Shown: in pieces, positions 53,961-62,940 of the stretch | Layout of the letters: each line of letters begins with the position of its first letter | Position numbering within the stretch: the stretch's first letter is position 1 | Source of the DNA: Neorhizobium galegae | Lineage (GTDB): Bacteria > Pseudomonadota > Alphaproteobacteria > Rhizobiales > Rhizobiaceae | Reading direction: 5' to 3' | DNA length: 64,000 nt | NCBI RefSeq assembly: GCF_017877135.1 | Contig: NZ_JAGIPH010000004.1 | Span: 248,001 to 312,000 of the forward strand | Notes under the pieces: generated by a model | Database searches by the model: none | Told to the model about the DNA's origin: nothing | What the model saw: only the letters and a program-made list of their open reading frames with translations | Position numbers and translations under genes: made by a program

Positions 53961-54941
53961 TCACTCCTTTGCCAACCCCAATAGCGCCCGTGCCGCCGCC
54001 TCGTCGGTAATCAGCGTGTTGCAGCCGATGCGGAGGATGGTGGCGCGAATGGCTTTTGCGCGGTGGGCGCCGCCCGAGGAGAGCACGATGTGACGGGCCT
54101 TCTTCAGCGTGTCGAGATCGACCGACATCACCCGCTCGTGGATCGGGTGTTCGATGGTGTGGCCCTCGGCATCGAGGAAGTTGAACATGGTGTCGCAGAC
54201 GCAGCCGGCATCCACCAGCTCCTGCAAGGTGTCGTGGCTGATAAAGCCTTCCGACAGGGACGTGGAGTGCGGACCGATATCGCCGCAGGAGACGATGGCG
54301 AGATCGAGGTTTTCCGCCAGATCATAGAGCGTCTTCAACCCGCATTCCTCGATCAGCGCCCGCTTGGTGGCCACTGAATCGACCAGCAGCGGCGCGAGAA
54401 ACATGTAGCACTCCGCCCCGAGCTGGCTTGCCAGCCGCCACGTATAGTCGATCGGATTGGTCTGGTGAACCGCAACGATGCCGCCGAGCAGCGAGACGAC
54501 CTTGCAGTTTTCGCGCCTTGGCGGGCGAAAGCCGGAAAGCGATGCCGTCATGGTGCGGCCCCAGCCGACGCCGATGGTCATGTTGTCGGTCATCACTTCG
54601 GTGAGGAACTGCCCGAGCGCTAGGCCGACAGCCTTGGCAATGGCGCCCGCATCGTCGCTGTCGGGGGAGGGCACCACGACTGCTTCATCCAGCCCGTAGG
54701 CCTTTTCCAGCTTCACAGCGAGATCGACGCAATCGTCGATGCCTTCGCTGATCCAGATCTGCACTTCGGAGCGCTTGAGCGCCTCGTCCAGCAGGCGGAT
54801 GACGGTGGAGCGGCTGACGCCGAGCTTTTCCGCCACGTCCTTCTGGGTCAGTCCCTGGTTGTAATAGAGCCAAGCGGCGCGCAGCCGGAGCGACGCGGCT
54901 TCCGAATAGGCGATATGCGTGTCGCGTCTGAGTTTCGCCAC
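53961..54941 (-). CDS. SorC-family transcriptional regulator divergent from transaldolase
   Basis: The 326-residue protein has an N-terminal helix-turn-helix (LTQKDVAEKLGVSRSTVIRLLDEA, about 31-54) and the SorC effector domain (IGVGWGRTMTASLSGF, VSLLGGIVAVHQTNP, ILSSGG-like VLSSGGAHRAKAI). SorC proteins bind sugar phosphates. It is divergent from the transaldolase gene with a 174-bp shared region containing a direct repeat over the -35 box, so it likely controls tal and itself. The effector may be a pentose or erythrose phosphate. Confidence 0.88.
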   Translation of the reverse strand: MAKLRRDTHIAYSEAASLRLRAAWLYYNQGLTQKDVAEKLGVSRSTVIRLLDEALKRSEVQIWISEGIDDCVDLAVKLEKAYGLDEAVVVPSPDSDDAGAIAKAVGLALGQFLTEVMTDNMTIGVGWGRTMTASLSGFRPPRRENCKVVSLLGGIVAVHQTNPIDYTWRLASQLGAECYMFLAPLLVDSVATKRALIEECGLKTLYDLAENLDLAIVSCGDIGPHSTSLSEGFISHDTLQELVDAGCVCDTMFNFLDAEGHTIEHPIHERVMSVDLDTLKKARHIVLSSGGAHRAKAIRATILRIGCNTLITDEAAARALLGLAKE

Positions 54942-54995
54942 GGGTATGCGGATCCTTTTCCTCCTGAGGAGACAGGACTATCGATTGTGATGAAA

Positions 54996-55053
54996 CAAAT
55001 GTCAAATCGACTGGGCAAATGTCTTGACTTTTGCGCTGTGGACCGCAGATACT
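54996..55053 (+). promoter_or_regulatory. tal promoter with direct repeat operator
   Basis: CAAATGTC occurs at 54996-55003 and again at 55016-55023, exactly 20 bp apart (two helical turns). The second copy abuts TTGACT (55024-55029); 18 bp on lies GATACT (55048-55053). The repeat is a good candidate for SorC protein binding. Confidence 0.5.
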
Positions 55054-55115
55054 AAGGATAGAGAGGGGTGCAGTTTTTCCCTCAATTCCAATGCAACAAG
55101 TCAAGGATATTCCGG

Positions 55116-56075
55116 ATGGCGTCCAAGCTCGAACAACTCCGTTCCATGACCACGGTTGTCGCTGATACCGGCGATATCGAGGCTGTGGCGCGTCTGAAGC
55201 CGGTGGATTGCACCACCAACCCGACCATCGTGCTCAAGGCGCTTGGCACGTCGATGTTTGCCGACGATGTCAAGGAAGCCGTCTCCTGGGGCAAGAAGCA
55301 GGGCGGCAATGAGGAAGCGGTGATTTCGGCCGTTGCCGATCGGCTCGCCATTTCCGTGGGTGCCGCGCTCTCCAAGCTGGTGCCGGGCCGCGTCTCGACC
55401 GAAGTCGATGCGGATCTCTCCTTCGATACCGAAGCGTCGATCAAGAAGGCGCATGGCATCATTGCTGCCTACAAGGAGCGCGGCATCGAGCGCGATCGCA
55501 TCCTGATCAAGCTCGCCTCTACCTGGGAAGGCATCAAGGCTGCTGAAGTGCTGCAGACGGAAGGCATCGACTGCAACCTGACGCTGCTCTTCTCCAAGGC
55601 CCAGGCGATTGCCTGCGCGGATGCCAAGGCCTTCCTCATCTCGCCCTTCGTCGGCCGTATCCTTGACTGGTACAAGAAGTCGACCGGCGAGGATTACACC
55701 TCCGAAACCGATCCGGGCGTCATCTCGGTGCGCCAGATCTACAATTACTACAAGGCGAACGGCATCGAGACCATCGTCATGGGCGCCTCTTTCCGCAATG
55801 CCGGCGAAATCGAAGCGCTGGCCGGTTGCGACCGCCTGACGATCAGCCCGGCACTGCTCGATGAACTGGACAAGGCCGAAGGCACGCTGGAGCGCAAGCT
55901 GTCCCCCGACAACATCACCGAGGACGCCTTCTTCCCGATCGACGAGAAGAAGTTCCGCTGGATGCTGAACGAGGATGCAATGGCAACCGAGAAGCTGTCC
56001 GAAGGCATCCGCTCCTTCAACAAGGATCTGATCAGCCTTCGCGCCATGGTGAAGAAGGAACTGGCGGCCGCCTGA
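55116..56075 (+). CDS. tal: Transaldolase
   Basis: The 319-residue enzyme is a TalB-type transaldolase: [14 protein letters not shown] near residue 30, the Schiff-base Lys in [12 protein letters not shown] near 130, [12 protein letters not shown] and [13 protein letters not shown]. It moves a dihydroxyacetone unit between sedoheptulose-7-phosphate and glyceraldehyde-3-phosphate in the pentose phosphate pathway. The start is ATG 55116 with AAGGA upstream; the frame back to 55068 overlaps the promoter. A terminator follows at 56104. Confidence 0.95.
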   Translation: MASKLEQLRSMTTVVADTGDIEAVARLKPVDCTTNPTIVLKALGTSMFADDVKEAVSWGKKQGGNEEAVISAVADRLAISVGAALSKLVPGRVSTEVDADLSFDTEASIKKAHGIIAAYKERGIERDRILIKLASTWEGIKAAEVLQTEGIDCNLTLLFSKAQAIACADAKAFLISPFVGRILDWYKKSTGEDYTSETDPGVISVRQIYNYYKANGIETIVMGASFRNAGEIEALAGCDRLTISPALLDELDKAEGTLERKLSPDNITEDAFFPIDEKKFRWMLNEDAMATEKLSEGIRSFNKDLISLRAMVKKELAAA

Positions 56076-56103
56076 TCGCAGTATCGCCTTGACCGATGAC
56101 AAG

Positions 56104-56130
56104 CGGCTCGCCTTGACGGCGGGCCGTTTT
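56104..56130 (+). terminator. Intrinsic terminator between tal and sitD
   Basis: CGGCTCGCC pairs with GGCGGGCCG (one G-T pair) around a 5-nt loop and ends TTTT. The same stem sequence recurs in the lysS terminator at 61159-61184. Confidence 0.7.
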
Positions 56131-56139
56131 GCGTTGGGG

Positions 56140-56982
56140 TCAGGGTGTCGCGACGCTTTGGCGGGCGCGGATCGAACTGCGGATAAAGGCAGCGATGAAG
56201 GTGGCGCTCATCAGGAGCACGATGGTGGGTGCCGGTGCGCTGTCGATGAAGAAGCTGAGATAAATGCCGAGGAAGGACGCAGTCAGGGCGATGGCAACAG
56301 CCACAAGCATCATCGTGTGGAAGCGCCGCGTCAGCAGGAAGGCGATCGCACCGGGCGCCACCAGAATGGCAACCGACAGAATGATGCCGACGGCCGTCAG
56401 CGCCCCGACAACCGTCAGGGACAGCACCGTCAGCAGGCCGTAATGCAGCAGTTTTACCGGCAGGCCGATGGCTTGCGCATGCTGCGGATCGAAAGCATGC
56501 ACCAGAAGGTCCTTGCGCAACACGCCGAGAAAGATCGTGCAGCCAAGCGCAATCAGGCCGGTCTCCAGCAGGTCGGCCGGCGCGATGCCGAGCATGTCGC
56601 CAAACAGGATATGGTCAAGATGCACGTCGCTCTTGACGGCAACGAACATCACGAGGCCCAGCCCGAACATGCCCGAAAACACGATGCCGAGGACCGTATC
56701 CTCCTTGATGCGGCTGTTGTCCTTGAGGTAGCCGGTGGAGAGCGCACAGACGAGGCCGGCGGCGAAAGCCCCGAGCGACAGCGGCAGCGACAGCATGTAG
56801 GCGACCACCACGCCCGGCAGCACCGCGTGGGAAACCGCATCGCCCATCAGCGACCAGCCCTTCAGCACCAGCAGACAGGACAGCATGGCCATCGGCACGG
56901 CAATCATCATGGTGACGATAAAGGCATTCTGCATGAAGGGCAGCTGGAACGGCAGGATGGCCAGTTGCAGGGTCTCGCTCAT
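56140..56982 (-). CDS. sitD: Manganese/iron ABC transporter permease SitD
   Basis: The 280-residue permease has eight or nine spans of the ABC-3 family, with LKGWSLMGDAVSHAVLPGVVVAYML and AVGIILSVAILVAPGAIAFLLT as hallmarks. It forms the membrane channel with SitC, whose stop its start overlaps by four bases. Its gene ends the operon. Confidence 0.9.
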   Translation of the reverse strand: MSETLQLAILPFQLPFMQNAFIVTMMIAVPMAMLSCLLVLKGWSLMGDAVSHAVLPGVVVAYMLSLPLSLGAFAAGLVCALSTGYLKDNSRIKEDTVLGIVFSGMFGLGLVMFVAVKSDVHLDHILFGDMLGIAPADLLETGLIALGCTIFLGVLRKDLLVHAFDPQHAQAIGLPVKLLHYGLLTVLSLTVVGALTAVGIILSVAILVAPGAIAFLLTRRFHTMMLVAVAIALTASFLGIYLSFFIDSAPAPTIVLLMSATFIAAFIRSSIRARQSVATP

Positions 56983-57839
56983 GCCGGCTCCTCCAGGGCA
57001 TGGGCGCGGCGGCGGCGCGCCGCGATCAGGCCGTGCTTGGGCGCAAAGACGAAGGCGGCCAGAAAGATCAGCGTCTGCAGCACCACGATGATGCCGCCGG
57101 TCGCGCCGTTGAGGAAATAGCTGGCATAGGCCCCGACAAAGCTGGTGACAGCACCGATGCCTGCTGCCAGCACGATCAGGCGCTGAAACCGGTCGGTGAT
57201 GAGGTAAGCAGTGGCACCCGGCGTCACCACCATCGCAACGACAAGAAAGGCGCCGACCGTTTGCAGGGCGGCAACGGTGGAGGCAGCCAGCAGCGTGAAG
57301 AACAGCGCCTTCAAAAAATCCGGATGCAGGCCGATGGTGCGGGCATGGTTTTCATCGAAGAAGGCCACCATCAGGTCCTTCCATTTCAACAGCAGGATGA
57401 CGAGGCTGATGCCGCCGATCAGCACAAGTTGCACGGTATCTTCCGGCGTGATGGCGAGGATATTGCCGAGCACGATGGTCTGGATGTTGACCGAGGTTGG
57501 CGACAGCGACACCATGAACAGGCCAAGCCCGAAGAAGGCGGTAAAGATCAGCCCGATAATGGCATCTTCTTTGAGCTTGGTGCGCTGGTTGAGAAACAGC
57601 ATGGCAATCGCTGCAAGGCCGCCGGAGAGGAAGGCCCCGAGCGCGAAGGGCAGGCCCAGCATATAGGCGCCGGCAACGCCCGGCACGATGGCATGGGACA
57701 GTGCGTCCCCGATCAGCGACCAGCCCTTCAGCATCAGATAGGCCGAGAGAAAGCCGCAGACGCCACCCACCAGCGCGCTCACCCAGATGGCGTTCAGCAT
57801 ATAGCCATAGGTGAAGGGCTCAAGAAGCGTCTGGAGCAT
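56979..57839 (-). CDS. sitC: Manganese/iron ABC transporter permease SitC
   Basis: The 286-residue ABC-3 permease shows [25 protein letters not shown] and [20 protein letters not shown]. The start is ATG 57839; the open frame to 57890 runs within sitB. It overlaps sitB by 20 bp and sitD by 4 bp, indicating tight translational coupling. It acts with SitD in metal import. Confidence 0.9.
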   Translation of the reverse strand: MLQTLLEPFTYGYMLNAIWVSALVGGVCGFLSAYLMLKGWSLIGDALSHAIVPGVAGAYMLGLPFALGAFLSGGLAAIAMLFLNQRTKLKEDAIIGLIFTAFFGLGLFMVSLSPTSVNIQTIVLGNILAITPEDTVQLVLIGGISLVILLLKWKDLMVAFFDENHARTIGLHPDFLKALFFTLLAASTVAALQTVGAFLVVAMVVTPGATAYLITDRFQRLIVLAAGIGAVTSFVGAYASYFLNGATGGIIVVLQTLIFLAAFVFAPKHGLIAARRRRAHALEEPA

Positions 57840-58728
57840 CCGTTGCCTCCTGCGGTGCCCGGGCCGCCGTCTTGCGGGTGCCATTGCCATAGGTCACATA
57901 GGGGCGTTCATCGTCGGTGATGACACGCACATGGCGGGCGTCCTCGTCGTCATGCAGGTCGCGGCCGCCGAGGACGAAGTGGCGCAGCACGCCGCCGAAG
58001 GCCTTTTCGAGGTTCTCCTCGTTGAACGTGTCCTGCGTCTTGCCATAGGCGATCACGGTGCCCTTGACGAAGACGGTGCGGTCGCAGAAATCCGGCACGC
58101 TGCCGAGATTGTGGGTGGAGACCAGCATGACGCGGCCTTCGTCGCGCAGGGATTTCAATAGCGCGATGATCTGTTCCTCGGTGCCGACATCGACGCCGGT
58201 GAACGGTTCGTCGAGCAGGATGACCTGGCCTTCCTGGGCAAGGGCGCGGGCGAGAAACACCCGCTTGCGCTGGCCGCCGGAGAGTTCGCCGATCTGGCGC
58301 TTGCGAAACTCCGTCATGTTGACCCGCTCCAGCGCCTCGATCACCATCTCGTGGTCGCGGCGCGAGGGGATGCGCAGGAAATTCATGTGGCCGTAGCGGC
58401 CCATCATCACCACGTCCTCGACGAGAACCGGAAAATTCCAGTCCACCTCCTCGGCTTGCGGCACGTAGGCGACAAGGTTTTTGCGCAGTGCCTGGGCCGC
58501 GCTCATGCCCAGGATGTCGACAGTGCCGGCAGAGAGCGGCACAAAGCCCATGATGGCCTTGAAGAGGGTGGATTTGCCGGCGCCGTTGACGCCGACAAGG
58601 GCCGTGATCGTGCCTTTGGGAACCGTGAAACTGGCCTGGCGCAGCGCCGTATGCCCATTGCGGTAGGAGACGGTGACGTTATCGACCTTTATGCCGAAGG
58701 CCGCCGGCTTCACCTTTCCCATCATCAT
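57820..58728 (-). CDS. sitB: Manganese/iron ABC transporter ATPase SitB
   Basis: The 302-residue ATPase has Walker [12 protein letters not shown]-loop [14 protein letters not shown] (typical of the metal group), signature [16 protein letters not shown] and Walker [13 protein letters not shown] charged C-terminal tail ([10 protein letters not shown]...) extends beyond the cassette. It energises import through SitC/SitD and overlaps sitA by four bases. Confidence 0.92.
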   Translation of the reverse strand: MMMGKVKPAAFGIKVDNVTVSYRNGHTALRQASFTVPKGTITALVGVNGAGKSTLFKAIMGFVPLSAGTVDILGMSAAQALRKNLVAYVPQAEEVDWNFPVLVEDVVMMGRYGHMNFLRIPSRRDHEMVIEALERVNMTEFRKRQIGELSGGQRKRVFLARALAQEGQVILLDEPFTGVDVGTEEQIIALLKSLRDEGRVMLVSTHNLGSVPDFCDRTVFVKGTVIAYGKTQDTFNEENLEKAFGGVLRHFVLGGRDLHDDEDARHVRVITDDERPYVTYGNGTRKTAARAPQEATDAPDAS

Positions 58729-59624
58729 TGCGCAAGACCTTTCGCAATCGTGCCGGTGGTGACTTTCAGAAGATCCAGGTAGGTCGGAACGGGGCCATCC
58801 GGATCGCTGAGACTATCGACATAGAGCACCCCGCCATAGGTTGCCCCTGTTTCCCGCGCCACCTGCTTTGCCGGATCGGGCGAGACGGTGCTTTCGGAAA
58901 AGATCACGCCGATCCTGTCGGCCCGCATGGCGTCGATCACCGCTTTCACCTGCTGCGGCGTTCCCTGGCTGTCGGCATTGACCGGCCAGAGATACAGTTC
59001 CTTCAGGCCGAAATCCCGGGCGAGATAGGAAAAGGCGCCTTCGCTCGTCACGAGAAAACGCTTGTTTTCAGGCAGACTGTTCAGCGTGTCGCGGATCGGC
59101 TGGACGGCCGCGCGGATCTTGTCGGAATAGGCCTTTGCATTGGCGGCATAGAGATCGGCATGGGCGGGATCGACTTTAGCGAGCGCCTTGCGGATGTTTT
59201 CCACATAGATCAGGGCGTTATCCGGAGACATCCAGGCATGCGGGTTGGGCTTGCCTTGATAGGCGCCGCCGGCAATCGCCATCGGCACCACGCCCTCCGA
59301 CACCGTGACGCTTGGCACATCGCCCATGTTGACCAGGAATTTTTCAAACCACTGTTCGAGGTTCAGTCCGTTGCGCAGCACAAGGGTTGCATAGCGCGCA
59401 CGCAGGATGTCGCGGGGCGTGGGCTGGTAATTGTGAATCTCGGCGCCGGGTTTGGTAATGCTTTCGACGTCGGCGGTGTCGCCGGCCACGTTCTTGGCCA
59501 TGTCGGCGATAATCGTGAAGGTGGTGACCACCTTCGGCTTTTCCGCCGCGCTTGAAACAGCCGGGGCAAGGCTAAAAACGGTTATAAAACCGGCAGCGAG
59601 CATGCGCAGTAGCACGGATGTCAT
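58725..59624 (-). CDS. sitA: Manganese/iron-binding periplasmic protein SitA
   Basis: The 299-residue precursor belongs to the cluster-9 metal-binding proteins. It has a signal peptide ending about VSSA-AE, and metal ligands His in GAEIHNYQP, His in [11 protein letters not shown], Glu in [10 protein letters not shown] and Asp in [11 protein letters not shown]; that His-His-Glu-Asp set is typical for Mn(II)/Fe(II) rather than Zn, and no His-rich loop is present. The ATG at 59624 directly abuts AGAGG, so the GTG at 59615 may be the true start. Two Mur/Fur-type boxes lie upstream. Confidence 0.92.
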   Translation of the reverse strand: MTSVLLRMLAAGFITVFSLAPAVSSAAEKPKVVTTFTIIADMAKNVAGDTADVESITKPGAEIHNYQPTPRDILRARYATLVLRNGLNLEQWFEKFLVNMGDVPSVTVSEGVVPMAIAGGAYQGKPNPHAWMSPDNALIYVENIRKALAKVDPAHADLYAANAKAYSDKIRAAVQPIRDTLNSLPENKRFLVTSEGAFSYLARDFGLKELYLWPVNADSQGTPQQVKAVIDAMRADRIGVIFSESTVSPDPAKQVARETGATYGGVLYVDSLSDPDGPVPTYLDLLKVTTGTIAKGLAQ

Positions 59625-59631
59625 CCTCTAA

Positions 59632-59700
59632 TGCAACTCATTTGCAATCTAACTTAGCCTCGCTTTTACCGATGTCAATGCTATTGCAAATCATTCGCAA
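59632..59700 (-). promoter_or_regulatory. sitABCD promoter with two Mur-type operator boxes
   Basis: Two A/T-rich inverted repeats are present: TGCAA-CTCAT-TTGCA at 59632-59646 and TTGC-N9-GCAA at 59684-59700. Between them, on the minus strand, TTGACA (59678-59673) and a weak -10 (TAAGTT, 16-bp spacing) fit a promoter, so one box covers the start and the other lies upstream of -35. Rhizobial sit operons are repressed by the Mn-sensing Fur protein Mur at similar TGCAA/TTGCA sites. Confidence 0.6.
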
Positions 59701-59872
59701 CTTCGTGACTTTCGCCTTAACGCCGCGCCCTGTCGCGGAATGGCGCATCGCGGCCAGTGAGATTGGCATGGGGGCTTAAAGCTTCTTCAAGAGTAATGAG
59801 AGAGGATGTCCACTCGGCCTTCAGGGCCTGTGTTTTGCGTTGAGGGGATTTGAGCATGCCGGAGGTCCGGGC

Positions 59873-61120
59873 GTGAAAGGCGTGAAGATACGACTGTCAC
59901 GCACCCTTTGCCTGGTTCTCGGCGGCGTCGTTCTTCTCGGCGGCGGCAGCGGAGCCTTGGCGCTCTATATCGGTGCCGACAGACTTCTCGGCCCCTCCTA
60001 CCTGGAAGTGAACGGGCTGCAATGCACCACGCTGCAGCTGGTGAAGATCAAACGCGATGGTCACTACTGGGTGCGCAAATATGTCTTCACCGATCAGGGC
60101 GACGGACCGGCGCGATTGAAGACCGCGCTTCGCGTGGCAAAGTCCGTGCAGGCGGCGGAAAAGGCGGATCTCGTCCAGATCAGCGTGCTGGACAAATCGG
60201 GGCCGACGCTGAGGGCGGGCATGCGCGGTCGCGCCATCGGGGCGCAGGTGGTTTATATTCCGACGCCATCCAAGGACGCGGATATTCCCGAACCCGTCTA
60301 CTCGGCCTTCTATTTCGAAGGCCCGGCCTCGGCCAAGGGCGAGTATTTCGGAACGCGCATCGAGCCGACGCTGGGGGATATCGAAAAGATTGCAGCCAGC
60401 CTGACCGACAAGGCCGATTGCGTGTCACCGGTCATCGAAACGCAGCACAAGGACGATGGTCACGGTGCGCCGAAGGGCAAGAAGAAAGCCAAGGGAGGCG
60501 GCCACGACGCCGCAGCCGATGCCCATGGTGGTGGCGATGCCGGCCATGGCGGTGGTGCAGAAAAGCCTGCCGAAGGCCATGGTGGCACGCCGGTTGCCGG
60601 AGACGGCGACAAACCCGCAGCCGGAGGCGGTCATGGCGGGGAGGGCGGTGCACCGGCTGAAAAGCCCGAAGGCGGTGGCCTGATCAGTTCGCTGAAAAGC
60701 ATGGTGTTCGGCAGTCCCGCGCCGCAGACGGCCGCCGCCGATGCGCAGTCCCATGGTGCGGGCAGCGGACCTGCGGAGCCAGGGGCGGCGCACGCGGCCG
60801 ATGCGGCAAAAGCCGCGCCTTCCGCGCCCGAGCAGACCGCCGCCGCAGAAGCACCTGGCCTCTTTGCCCGCGCCAAGGCGATGATCTTTGGCAGTGACGC
60901 ACCAAAGCCGGTTGTCGAGCCGGCCGCTCGTGCGCCGGCAGGTGCCCCGTTACAGGGGGAAGAGGCTGCTGCACCATCCGTTGCGTCCGCGCCGGCGCAG
61001 GATGGCATCGACCCGATGAAGGTGGCCGCGCCACACGTGGATGGATCGCACGCGGCTGAACCGGCATCGGTGACCAACGATGCCGCGCCCGCACCGAAAG
61101 CGCCCACCGTCGCCCACTGA
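59873..61120 (+). CDS. Membrane-anchored protein with His/Gly-rich low-complexity region, function unknown
   Basis: I do not recognise a named family. The start is set at GTG 59873, six bases after GGAGG. Residues about 7-35 form a signal anchor, about 40-195 a folded domain with YLEVNGLQCTTLQLVKIKRDGHYWVRKYVF and a later Cys, and about 200-275 a Gly/His/Ala/Lys stretch (repeats of HGGG, GHGG and EKP). Then two similar blocks follow, SSLKSMVFGSPAP and ARAKAMIFGSDAP, separated by Ala/Pro-rich linker. The His-rich stretch could bind metal ions, which fits its place beside sitABCD, though it is divergent from that operon. Confidence 0.75.
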   Translation: MKGVKIRLSRTLCLVLGGVVLLGGGSGALALYIGADRLLGPSYLEVNGLQCTTLQLVKIKRDGHYWVRKYVFTDQGDGPARLKTALRVAKSVQAAEKADLVQISVLDKSGPTLRAGMRGRAIGAQVVYIPTPSKDADIPEPVYSAFYFEGPASAKGEYFGTRIEPTLGDIEKIAASLTDKADCVSPVIETQHKDDGHGAPKGKKKAKGGGHDAAADAHGGGDAGHGGGAEKPAEGHGGTPVAGDGDKPAAGGGHGGEGGAPAEKPEGGGLISSLKSMVFGSPAPQTAAADAQSHGAGSGPAEPGAAHAADAAKAAPSAPEQTAAAEAPGLFARAKAMIFGSDAPKPVVEPAARAPAGAPLQGEEAAAPSVASAPAQDGIDPMKVAAPHVDGSHAAEPASVTNDAAPAPKAPTVAH

Positions 61121-61158
61121 TCCCGTCTCTGTTATTTCTTGTCCAAATGCTGGACAGC

Positions 61159-61184
61159 AAAACGGCCCGCCAATGGCGAGCCGT
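61159..61184 (-). terminator. Intrinsic terminator of lysS
   Basis: ACGGCCCGCC (61162-61171) pairs with GGCGAGCCGT (61175-61184) over a 3-nt loop (one G-T pair on the minus-strand RNA). On the minus strand TTTT follows, 25 bp after the lysS stop. Confidence 0.7.
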
Positions 61185-61208
61185 GATCATCAGTCCGTGC
61201 GGTTCTGA

Positions 61209-62705
61209 TCAGTCCGCCTTGTTGCGGCGGGCCGGGAAGAGAATGATGTCGCGGATCGAGGGCGAATTGGTGAGCAGCATGATCAGGCGGTCGACGCCGA
61301 TGCCAAGGCCACCGGCCGGCGGCATGCCCTGGTCGATGGCATCGAGGAATTCGTCGTCGAGCTGCTTGTCCTTCTCGCCGCGGGCATGTGCCTGTTCCAG
61401 CTGCTCTTCCATGCGGCGGCGCTGCTCTTCCGGATCGTTGAGTTCGGAAAAGGCATTGCCGACTTCCCAGGCATTGCAATAGGTCTCGAAGCGTTCGACC
61501 AGACGCGGCTCGCCCGGCACTTCCTTGGCAAAGGGAGAAATGTCCTTCGGGAAATGCGTGACGTGAGACGGTTGGATCAGCGTGCCTTCGACCTTTTCCT
61601 CGAAGATGAAGGCGAGGCACTCGCCCCAGGTCCAGTCCTTTTCGACCGCAAAGCCGGCAGCCTTGGCGGCCGCGCGCGCTTCCTCGTCGGTCTTGATCGC
61701 CAGGAAGTCGATGCCCGTTGCATCCTTGACGGCATCCGGCATGGGCACGCGCTTGAACGGGCCCTTGAAGGAGAGCGTCTTGTCGGCAAAGGCGACATCC
61801 GTCGTGCCGTGGATCGACAGCGCCAGTGTTTCGAACAGGCGTTCGACCAGGCCCATCATGTCCTCGTAGTCGGCATAGGCCCAGTAGCACTCCATCATGG
61901 TGAATTCAGGATTGTGCCGGGTGGAAACACCTTCGTTGCGGAAGTTGCGGTTGATCTCGAACACCTTGTCGGAGAGACCCGACACCAGTGTGCGCTTCAG
62001 GAACAGTTCCGGCGCGATGCGCAGGTACATGTCCATCTTCAGCGTGTTGTGGAAGGTCTTGAACGGATCGGCGGTTGCACCGCCATAGACTGTCTGCAGC
62101 ATCGGAGTTTCCACTTCGAGGAAACCTTCGCCTTCCAGGAAGCGGCGGAAGCCGGAAACGATCTTCGAGCGCTGCTGGAAGCGCAGTTTGCTCTCGTCAT
62201 TGCTGAGGATATCGAGGTGGCGCTTGCGGTAGCGCAGTTCGATGTCGGAGACGCCATGCCACTTTTCCGGCATCGGCAGCAGCGACTTCGTCAGCATGGT
62301 GATTTCATGCGCGTTGATCGTCAGCTCGCCGCGCTTGGTGCGGCGCACGATGCCTGTCACGCCGATGATGTCGCCGATGTCGATCATCGACAGCATGTCG
62401 CGGGCGGCTTCCGGTGTCGTGTCCTTGTGGGAGAAGATCTGCACCTTGCCCGAGGCATCGCGGATGTCCATGAACATGCCGGAATTGCGCGAGGAATAGA
62501 CGCGGCCGGCAACGGTCACGACGTCCTGCGTTTCCACGTCCGCTTCGAGGCTTTCGTATTTTTCCGAAAGCTCCGCATTGGTCAGCGTCCGGTGGAAATG
62601 CGCCGGATAGACGTCGCCGATCTTTTCGCGCAGCAGCGCCAGTTTCTGGCGGCGCACCTGCGTGGCGTCGGAGGAGAGGGCGGTTTCGGTCTTCTGTTCG
62701 GTCAT
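61209..62705 (-). CDS. lysS: Lysyl-tRNA synthetase, class II
   Basis: The 498-residue enzyme has an N-terminal OB-fold for the anticodon (VTVAGRVYSSRNSGMFMDIRD, about 60-120) and class II motifs: motif 2 FEINRNFRNEG/HNPEFTMMECYWAY and motif 3 GLGIGVDRLIMLL. It charges tRNA-Lys. It starts at ATG 62705 and is separated from the upstream gltX by a RIME element of 172 bp. Confidence 0.96.
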   Translation of the reverse strand: MTEQKTETALSSDATQVRRQKLALLREKIGDVYPAHFHRTLTNAELSEKYESLEADVETQDVVTVAGRVYSSRNSGMFMDIRDASGKVQIFSHKDTTPEAARDMLSMIDIGDIIGVTGIVRRTKRGELTINAHEITMLTKSLLPMPEKWHGVSDIELRYRKRHLDILSNDESKLRFQQRSKIVSGFRRFLEGEGFLEVETPMLQTVYGGATADPFKTFHNTLKMDMYLRIAPELFLKRTLVSGLSDKVFEINRNFRNEGVSTRHNPEFTMMECYWAYADYEDMMGLVERLFETLALSIHGTTDVAFADKTLSFKGPFKRVPMPDAVKDATGIDFLAIKTDEEARAAAKAAGFAVEKDWTWGECLAFIFEEKVEGTLIQPSHVTHFPKDISPFAKEVPGEPRLVERFETYCNAWEVGNAFSELNDPEEQRRRMEEQLEQAHARGEKDKQLDDEFLDAIDQGMPPAGGLGIGVDRLIMLLTNSPSIRDIILFPARRNKAD

Positions 62706-62742
62706 CGGTTATCGCCTTTTGGGGCCGTGTTCGTTTCGGGTT

Positions 62743-62914
62743 ACCCCCTCTGCCCTGCCGGGCATCTCCCCCACAAGGGGGGAGATCGGATGGAGCATGC
62801 TTCTCAGTCCAACTCTCTGCCTTCGGCCCGGCGCTTCGTTTGCTGAGGGCAGGACGAATGCTGCTTGATGATCTCCCCCCTTGTGGGGGAGATGCCCGGC
62901 AGGGCAGAGGGGGT
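62743..62914. repeat. RIME-like intergenic palindrome, copy 3 (perfect arms)
   Basis: A perfect 44-bp inverted repeat at 62743-62786 and 62871-62914 frames 84 bp of unique sequence. Both arms start ACCCCCTCTGCCCTGCCGGG. It lies between gltX and lysS on the same strand and could form a very stable hairpin in a joint transcript. Confidence 0.9.
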
Positions 62915-62940
62915 ATTCAAAATCCCATATGGACAGTTAT

